Shown here piece by piece: positions 59,531-64,000 of a stretch of 64,000 nt of DNA. The notes beneath the pieces were generated by a model. The model worked only from the letters and a program-made list of their open reading frames with translations, did no database searches and was not told the DNA's origin. Source of the stretch: Akkermansia sp. (lineage in GTDB: Bacteria; Verrucomicrobiota; Verrucomicrobiia; Verrucomicrobiales; Akkermansiaceae); the NCBI GenBank assembly GCA_017435365.1, contig JAFSFD010000002.1, positions 1-64,000 on the forward strand. Direction: 5' to 3'. Each line of letters begins with the position of its first letter. The stretch's first letter is position 1. Position numbers and translations under genes: made by a program.

Positions 59531-59616
59531 ATTATAGCATCAAGCGCATATAGTCTTGACAAGCCGCAGCAAAACATTTAACTTTTCCGAAACACCTATC
59601 ATAACGTTCTAAAGCG

Positions 59617-60237
59617 ATGAAGCCAGCCACACCATACCGCCAGATGGAATTGAACCCAAGAATGGCAGATGGGGAGATGCATTCACCGGAACAGATCCGG
59701 CAGCGGGTAGAGCAGGCCCGGCAGCAGGAGGAGTTTTTCGATGCGCAGCTGGCCCAATGCCGCGCGCAGCGGTTGGAGCTGGAGGAGAGCGACCAGAAGA
59801 AAGCCCTTTTCAATGAAAGCCTGAACGAGATAGGGATGAAGCTCCACAATGCGGTGCGGCGGCTGGAGAAAGAACTCGGCTCCATGGAACAGGAGCAGGC
59901 AGAAATAGCGCAGATAAACGAATGCCTGAAAAGGCACCTGCAGATTCTCTCTGCGATGCAGCCCCAGCACTGGAGTTCGGAAGGATTCAATAACCGGCTG
60001 CAGGAAGCAATGCCCAAACTGGAGCGAGCCATCAATGATTTTGAAGAAGCCTACGCCGGGCACACCCGCTATAAGCACACCGAAATTTTCCGATACAAAC
60101 CGGGGGTTGAGGAGCGGCTTGGTATCAACTGGGGGCGCATCCGCACACAGCTGACAGACGGGTTCTACTTCCACCTTCCCCTCTTTCTTTTACTTCTCAT
60201 CGCCTGGGGCATCTACACACTGATAACCCGACTCTGA
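59617..60237 (+). CDS. Coiled-coil protein with C-terminal membrane anchor
   Basis: The 206-residue product is mostly charged coiled coil (EQIRQRVEQARQQEEFFDAQ; AVRRLEKELGSMEQEQAEIA) with one C-terminal membrane span (FYFHLPLFLLLLIAWGIYTLI, about residues 183-203). It is tail-anchored, with its bulk in the cytoplasm or exposed depending on insertion. No family is recognised. It ends 2 bp before a second small membrane-anchored gene that is followed by gatC, so it may be the first gene of the gatCA-thiD operon. Confidence 0.65.
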   Translation: MKPATPYRQMELNPRMADGEMHSPEQIRQRVEQARQQEEFFDAQLAQCRAQRLELEESDQKKALFNESLNEIGMKLHNAVRRLEKELGSMEQEQAEIAQINECLKRHLQILSAMQPQHWSSEGFNNRLQEAMPKLERAINDFEEAYAGHTRYKHTEIFRYKPGVEERLGINWGRIRTQLTDGFYFHLPLFLLLLIAWGIYTLITRL

Positions 60238-60239
60238 CC

Positions 60240-60545
60240 ATGACTCGCACCCCCTCATCATACAATCAGCTGCGCGAACTGGAGCAGCGGCGGCACATGC
60301 GCACCCGGACAGCCGCTCCGCTTCCGCCCAAAGTGCATCGGAACCGCTATCCGGCCAACACGCTGGGCCCGAATGAAGACATAGTGCAGCGTCGGCAGGA
60401 TTCATACCGCAAGAAAGTGACCATCGAGAAAATGGGCACCCAGAGTCGCAACATACTGTTGGAAAACCTGGTCATTCTCCTGTTTCTCATTGTCTCCATC
60501 TGGGGTTTATACTCCCTGACCATCCACCTGCTTACCCACTCCTGA
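60240..60545 (+). CDS. Small tail-anchored protein of unknown function
   Basis: The 101-residue product is basic at the N-terminus (RELEQRRHMRTRTAAPLPPK) and has one C-terminal membrane span (ENLVILLFLIVSIWGLYSLTI). It resembles its upstream neighbour in having a C-terminal anchor with similar hydrophobic sequence, and the two start/stop codons lie 2 bp apart, so they may be partners. gatC begins 19 bp downstream. No family is recognised. Confidence 0.6.
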   Translation: MTRTPSSYNQLRELEQRRHMRTRTAAPLPPKVHRNRYPANTLGPNEDIVQRRQDSYRKKVTIEKMGTQSRNILLENLVILLFLIVSIWGLYSLTIHLLTHS

Positions 60546-60564
60546 TTTTCTCATCATTTCAACC

Positions 60565-60864
60565 ATGGCACAGAATAACCTCATTGATGTGGCCTACATC
60601 GCCCGGCTGGCCAAACTGGAGCTGACCGCAGATGAAACCACCCGATTTTCCGAAGACCTGAACCAGGTGCTGGCCTATGTGGCACAGCTTGACCAGTGGG
60701 ACACCACCGGCGTGGAGCCCATGTACCACCCGCTGCCGGTGTATGATGCCCTGCGCGAGGACGTACCGGGCACCAGCCTGAGCAATGAAGCAGCCCTCTC
60801 CAACGCCCCCGCCCAGGAGGACGGCCAGTTCCGCGTGCCCAAAGTAGTTGAATCCGCCCATTAA
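60565..60864 (+). CDS. gatC: Asp/Glu-tRNA amidotransferase subunit C
   Basis: GatC is the small subunit that stabilises GatA in the GatCAB enzyme, which converts Glu-tRNA-Gln or Asp-tRNA-Asn to the amide form. The 99-residue product has VAYIARLAKLELTADETTRFSEDLNQVLAYVAQLDQ and a C-terminal GQFRVPKVVE, the classic GatC layout. gatA follows after about 20 bp. gatB is not in the window. Confidence 0.92.
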   Translation: MAQNNLIDVAYIARLAKLELTADETTRFSEDLNQVLAYVAQLDQWDTTGVEPMYHPLPVYDALREDVPGTSLSNEAALSNAPAQEDGQFRVPKVVESAH

Positions 60865-60886
60865 CCCACATCCTTCTCATCAGACC

Positions 60887-62296
60887 ATGCTTACCGGAAC
60901 CATTTCCCACTGGCGCCAGCAGCTCACCGGCGGAGCCATTTCCCCCGCCGAACTGGTGGAAGAAATCGCACGCGCGATGGAAGAACGCAACCCGGGTATC
61001 AATGCCTACCTCTCCTGGGATAAGGAAGCAGCCCTGGCCGCCGCCGCCCGGGCCGACCTCAGCAAGCCGCTCGGCGGCATCCCCATCGCCGTGAAGGACA
61101 ACATCGCCATGCTCGGCCAGCCCACCCGCTGCGCCTCCCGCATGCTGGAGAACTTTGTATCGCCCTACGATGCCACCGCCGTCACCAGACTGACCGCCGC
61201 CGGAGCCATTCCCTTCGGCCGCACTAATATGGATGAATTCGCCATGGGCTCCTACGGCCAGAACTCCGCTTTCGGAGAGACTCAGAACCCCGCGGCCCCC
61301 GGGCATGTGCCGGGTGGCTCCTCCAGCGGCTCCGCAGCCGCTGTGGCCGGAGGCATGGCCATTGCCGCGCTGGGGTCTGATACCGGCGGCTCCATCCGCC
61401 AGCCTGCCTCGCACTGCGGTGTGGTCGGCATCAAGCCCACCTACGGCCGCGTATCCCGCTATGGTCTGGTGGCCTTTGCCTCCTCGCTGGACCAGATCGG
61501 CCCCATCACACAGAATGTGGAAGACGCCGCCACCATCCTGAACGCCATCTGCGGCCACGATGCCAAGGACTCCACCTCCTCCACCGAGCCCACCGAGGAC
61601 TTCACCGCCGGGCTCGGCAAGGATATCAAGGGCCTGCGCATCGGCCTGCCCCGGGAATACCTCTCCAGCGGCAACAGCCCCGCCGTTGCCGCCGCGCTCG
61701 AACAGAGCATCAGGAAACTCACCGACCTGGGAGCCGAAATCGTGGAAATCTCCCTGCCGCATGCCGAGGCCGTAGTGGCCGCCTACTACATCATCGCCTG
61801 CGCCGAGGCCTCCTCCAACCTTTCCCGCTTCGATGGCATCCGCTACGGCTACCGCGCCGCCGGCACCAACGGGCTGGACGACCTCTACAGCAAGACCCGC
61901 GAGACCGGTTTCGGGCCGGAGGTAAAGCGCCGCATCATCCTGGGCACCTATGTGCTCTCCAGCGGCTTCTACGATGCGTACTACGCCAAGGCCCAGAAGG
62001 TACGCTCCCTGGTGGCGGGCGACTTTGCCGCAGCCTTTGAGAAAGTGGACCTGATTCTGGGCCCCGTGGCACCCACCAGTGCCCCGAAGCTGCATGACGC
62101 CAGCATGACCCCGCTTCAGACCTACCTGGCAGATATCTACACCATTCCGGCCAACCTGGCAGGTCTGCCCGGCATCTCCATCCCCACCCCGGTGGCGGAA
62201 GGAGCGCATCCCGTCGGCATTCAGCTGCTGGCTCCGCACTTTGCAGAGACCCGCCTGCTGCAGGCCGCCGCCGCACTGGAAAAAGCCTTCCAATAA
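60887..62296 (+). CDS. gatA: Asp/Glu-tRNA amidotransferase subunit A (amidase)
   Basis: GatA hydrolyses glutamine and passes ammonia to GatB for transamidation of misacylated tRNA. The 469-residue product has the amidase Ser-cisSer-Lys triad region: GIPIAVKDNIA (catalytic Lys) and GGSSSGSAAAVAGG plus GSDTGGSIRQPASHCG (serines). Length is normal. The ATG at 60887 is preferred over an upstream in-frame start inside gatC. thiD starts 9 bp downstream, so the genes are in one operon. Confidence 0.96.
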   Translation: MLTGTISHWRQQLTGGAISPAELVEEIARAMEERNPGINAYLSWDKEAALAAAARADLSKPLGGIPIAVKDNIAMLGQPTRCASRMLENFVSPYDATAVTRLTAAGAIPFGRTNMDEFAMGSYGQNSAFGETQNPAAPGHVPGGSSSGSAAAVAGGMAIAALGSDTGGSIRQPASHCGVVGIKPTYGRVSRYGLVAFASSLDQIGPITQNVEDAATILNAICGHDAKDSTSSTEPTEDFTAGLGKDIKGLRIGLPREYLSSGNSPAVAAALEQSIRKLTDLGAEIVEISLPHAEAVVAAYYIIACAEASSNLSRFDGIRYGYRAAGTNGLDDLYSKTRETGFGPEVKRRIILGTYVLSSGFYDAYYAKAQKVRSLVAGDFAAAFEKVDLILGPVAPTSAPKLHDASMTPLQTYLADIYTIPANLAGLPGISIPTPVAEGAHPVGIQLLAPHFAETRLLQAAAALEKAFQ

Positions 62297-62305
62297 TCTC
62301 CCTCC

Positions 62306-63088
62306 ATGGAAACGCCCGTCTACATCAGCATCGCCGGTTCCGACTGCTCCGCCGGAGCCGGCCTGCAGGCCGACCTCAAAACCGGCTTTGCCTTGGGATG
62401 CTACCCCCTCACCGCCGTCACCTGCGTGGTGAATGAAGTACCCGGGCTGGTGGAAGGCATCGTGGCCATGGAGCCTGAATTCGTAGCCGCGCAGGTGGCG
62501 CTCTGCCTGCGCAGCTTCCCGGTACGAGCCATCAAGACCGGCATGCTCTACTCCCCGGAAATCGTGCGGGCCACCGTGGAAGCGCTCAAGGACTTTGATG
62601 GCCCCATTGTGGTGGACCCGGTCATGATTGCCACTGCGGGCGAGGCCCTCATTCTGCAGGAAGCCATTGCGGTGTATGAGGAGGTGCTCATCCCCCGCAC
62701 CACCCTGCTCACGCCGAATGGCGATGAACTCGCCAAGCTGGCCGGCACCGCCCCCATCACTACCGTGGAGGAGCTGGCGGAGGCCGCCAACCAGCTCTGC
62801 GCCCGCTACAACTGCGCCATCCTGGCCAAGGGCGGCCACGTGGGCGGCAGCACCTGCACCGATATCCTGGTGCAGCCCGGCAAACCCACCCTGCGCTGGA
62901 GCCACCCCCGCACGGAGGGTATCTCCACCCACGGCACCGGCTGCACCCTCTCCAGCGCCATCACCGCCTTCCTTGCCAAAGGCCAGCCGCTGGAACTCGC
63001 TGTCGAAAACGGCCTCAGCTACATAGCCCGCGCCATTGCCACCTCCCACAGACTCGGTGAGCAATTCGCGGTGAATCACAGTATCTGA
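62306..63088 (+). CDS. thiD: Hydroxymethylpyrimidine/phosphomethylpyrimidine kinase
   Basis: ThiD phosphorylates HMP twice to make HMP-PP for thiamine. The 260-residue product has the ribokinase-fold landmarks SIAGSDCSAGAGLQADLKT (residues 8-26), IKTGMLYSPEIV, VVDPVMIATAGEALI and the catalytic HGTGCTLSSAITAFLAKG near 210-230. No TPP riboswitch was recognised upstream; the gene is read through from gatA. A lipoprotein gene follows 9 bp later. Confidence 0.94.
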   Translation: METPVYISIAGSDCSAGAGLQADLKTGFALGCYPLTAVTCVVNEVPGLVEGIVAMEPEFVAAQVALCLRSFPVRAIKTGMLYSPEIVRATVEALKDFDGPIVVDPVMIATAGEALILQEAIAVYEEVLIPRTTLLTPNGDELAKLAGTAPITTVEELAEAANQLCARYNCAILAKGGHVGGSTCTDILVQPGKPTLRWSHPRTEGISTHGTGCTLSSAITAFLAKGQPLELAVENGLSYIARAIATSHRLGEQFAVNHSI

Positions 63089-63097
63089 TGTACTCAT

Positions 63098-63679
63098 ATG
63101 AAAATCCGCACCCTTCTCCTTTCTATCATCCCATTCACGCTCAGCTGCTGTAGCTTTATTCAGTGGCAGACATACAAGGAAGCGGCACTTGCAGAAGGGT
63201 ACGTGCCTATCCCCCCGGAAGAACTATACCCGGATGATCCGGAACAAGGGGTGTTTAACGGCATTCCCTACCTGGCCGGTGAAATCATCGAAAGCCAGAA
63301 ACGGGCAGAGATACTGAAAGCCATGCAGCAGGCAGTTCAGGTTCGCATCATACAGACACGCGCAGCAACGTCTGACATCTGGAGCCCGGAGAGAAAAGAA
63401 AGAGAACTGCCCGCTGTCCCGATGAACGATGCGCTCCGCACCCTGGCACAGCGCTGGGCCACAGCCCCGGAGTGGTTGCAGCTCACCTTTGTCAATTTCG
63501 ATGTTGCCGGAGTATTCCATACGAACGATTGCTTCTGTTTCCTCGATGAACAAGGGAACGAACTGGGACGGCTGCATATCCACACACTGGACACCGTGTG
63601 TAAGCCTGAGGGCCAGAAACACTACGATGACATGAGGGAGATGCTATACAAAGCAGCTGGCTGCAGTCCGCAGTGGTAA
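63098..63679 (+). CDS. Putative lipoprotein of unknown function
   Basis: The 193-residue product has a short signal peptide with a lipobox-like end (MKIRTLLLSIIPFTLSCCS), so a cysteine at position 17 or 18 is probably lipidated. The mature domain (FVNFDVAGVFHTNDCFCFLDEQGNELGRLHIHTL) is mixed alpha/beta with several acidic and aromatic residues. No family is recognised. It is likely co-transcribed with thiD. Confidence 0.7.
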   Translation: MKIRTLLLSIIPFTLSCCSFIQWQTYKEAALAEGYVPIPPEELYPDDPEQGVFNGIPYLAGEIIESQKRAEILKAMQQAVQVRIIQTRAATSDIWSPERKERELPAVPMNDALRTLAQRWATAPEWLQLTFVNFDVAGVFHTNDCFCFLDEQGNELGRLHIHTLDTVCKPEGQKHYDDMREMLYKAAGCSPQW

Positions 63680-63696
63680 CAACCAGCCGACCCGGC

Positions 63697-64000
63697 TCAT
63701 CCCAGCATCTGAATATCTGCGGCAATCTGTGCCTGCAGCCCGGCCACGGAAGCAAACTTACGCTCCGGACGCAGGAAGCGGAGCAGCTCCACCTGCAGCG
63801 GGCGTCCATATAAATCGCCCTGCCAGCCCAGCAGGTGCGTTTCCAGGCGCAGCACCTTCTGAGCCTCATCAATCGTAGGCCGGAGCCCCAGATTGGCAAT
63901 ACCGCGCACCACGGTACCCTCCACGCTGGCAGCAACCTCGTACACCCCGAAGGGAGGCAGCACCGCCGCGGGGTGAATCAGCATATTCGCCGTGGGGAAA
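63697..64000 (-). CDS. ribF: Riboflavin kinase/FAD synthetase, C-terminal part (truncated by window edge)
   Basis: The visible 101 residues on the - strand are the riboflavin kinase domain of bifunctional RibF, which makes FMN and FAD. The right edge reads FPTANMLIHPAAVLPPFGVYEVAA (the FPTANL-like motif), followed by GIANLGLRPTID and LETHLLGWQGDLYGRPLQVELLRFLRPERKF, all typical. The N-terminal FAD synthetase part lies beyond the window. It converges on the lipoprotein gene with about 17 bp between the stops. Confidence 0.93.
   Translation of the reverse strand, partial: FPTANMLIHPAAVLPPFGVYEVAASVEGTVVRGIANLGLRPTIDEAQKVLRLETHLLGWQGDLYGRPLQVELLRFLRPERKFASVAGLQAQIAADIQMLG

Noticed and set aside
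60581-63097. An 838-codon open frame on the - strand opposite gatC-gatA-thiD
   Set aside because: Antisense artefact of GC-rich coding sequence; the + strand genes have clear family motifs.

Overview
The window reads as chromosomal DNA of a Gram-negative, LPS-type bacterium. Gene content and style fit the Verrucomicrobiota, most likely an Akkermansia-like gut lineage. This is an inference from protein character only. Supporting points are lpxA, Bacteroidota/Verrucomicrobiota-style insertions in SecA, a secreted sulfatase with a C-terminal accessory domain, a GT11 fucosyltransferase, an exopolysaccharide export set with a separate outer-membrane barrel, and few Shine-Dalgarno sequences. Most of the window is GC-rich; roughly 1.8-7.2 kb is visibly AT-richer. 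No prophage, insertion sequence, integrase or CRISPR array was found.

Layout. 1-10.4 kb: surface-glycan cluster on the + strand. It holds a partial rmlB, a GT11 fucosyltransferase, two GT2 enzymes, two FdtA-like ketoisomerases, an ATP-grasp protein, an alanine racemase, a FemAB/GNAT-like acyltransferase, an FdtB-like aminotransferase and an OafA-like acyltransferase. 10.4-17.9 kb: a winged-helix remnant, mutS, a small exported protein, an LplT-PlsC fusion and an LPS-kinase-like protein. 17.9-28.2 kb (- strand): argA, secA, an EptA-like transferase, an AI-2E-family permease, and the lpxA-gph-membrane protein operon. 28.3-30.9 kb: map, a membrane protein, tRNA-Asp, tRNA-Arg and tmRNA. 31-38 kb: a large Ala/Pro-rich membrane protein, a sulfatase, tRNA-Pro, yebC and rho. 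38-40.5 kb: a small decayed island bounded by a duplicated rho 3' end, holding an AAA ATPase and an hsdR remnant. 40.5-48.9 kb: paired 4-TM proteins, lepA, a lipoprotein, a HAD phosphatase, a flotillin/NfeD pair, rpsO and an O-antigen-ligase-like protein. 48.9-59.2 kb (- strand): ilvB, a LysM protein, an unknown protein, acpP, coaX, an MGDG-synthase-like glycosyltransferase, and the exopolysaccharide export group (OPX, tyrosine autokinase, beta-barrel, small exported protein). 59.2-64 kb: two divergent tRNA-Gly genes, two small TM proteins, gatC-gatA-thiD, a lipoprotein and a partial ribF.

How the parts work together. The left cluster could build a dTDP-3-amino-3,6-dideoxyhexose (RmlB, then FdtA, then FdtB) and assemble it with fucose into a surface glycan. 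The racemase/FemAB pair inside it suggests aminoacyl decoration, possibly with a D-amino acid. The 54.5-59.2 kb group looks like a Wzy-type exopolysaccharide exporter that uses a short OPX protein plus a dedicated beta-barrel. The rest is mainly housekeeping. Three copies of a palindromic REP/MITE-like element and the duplicated rho tail are the clearest traces of past DNA mobility.
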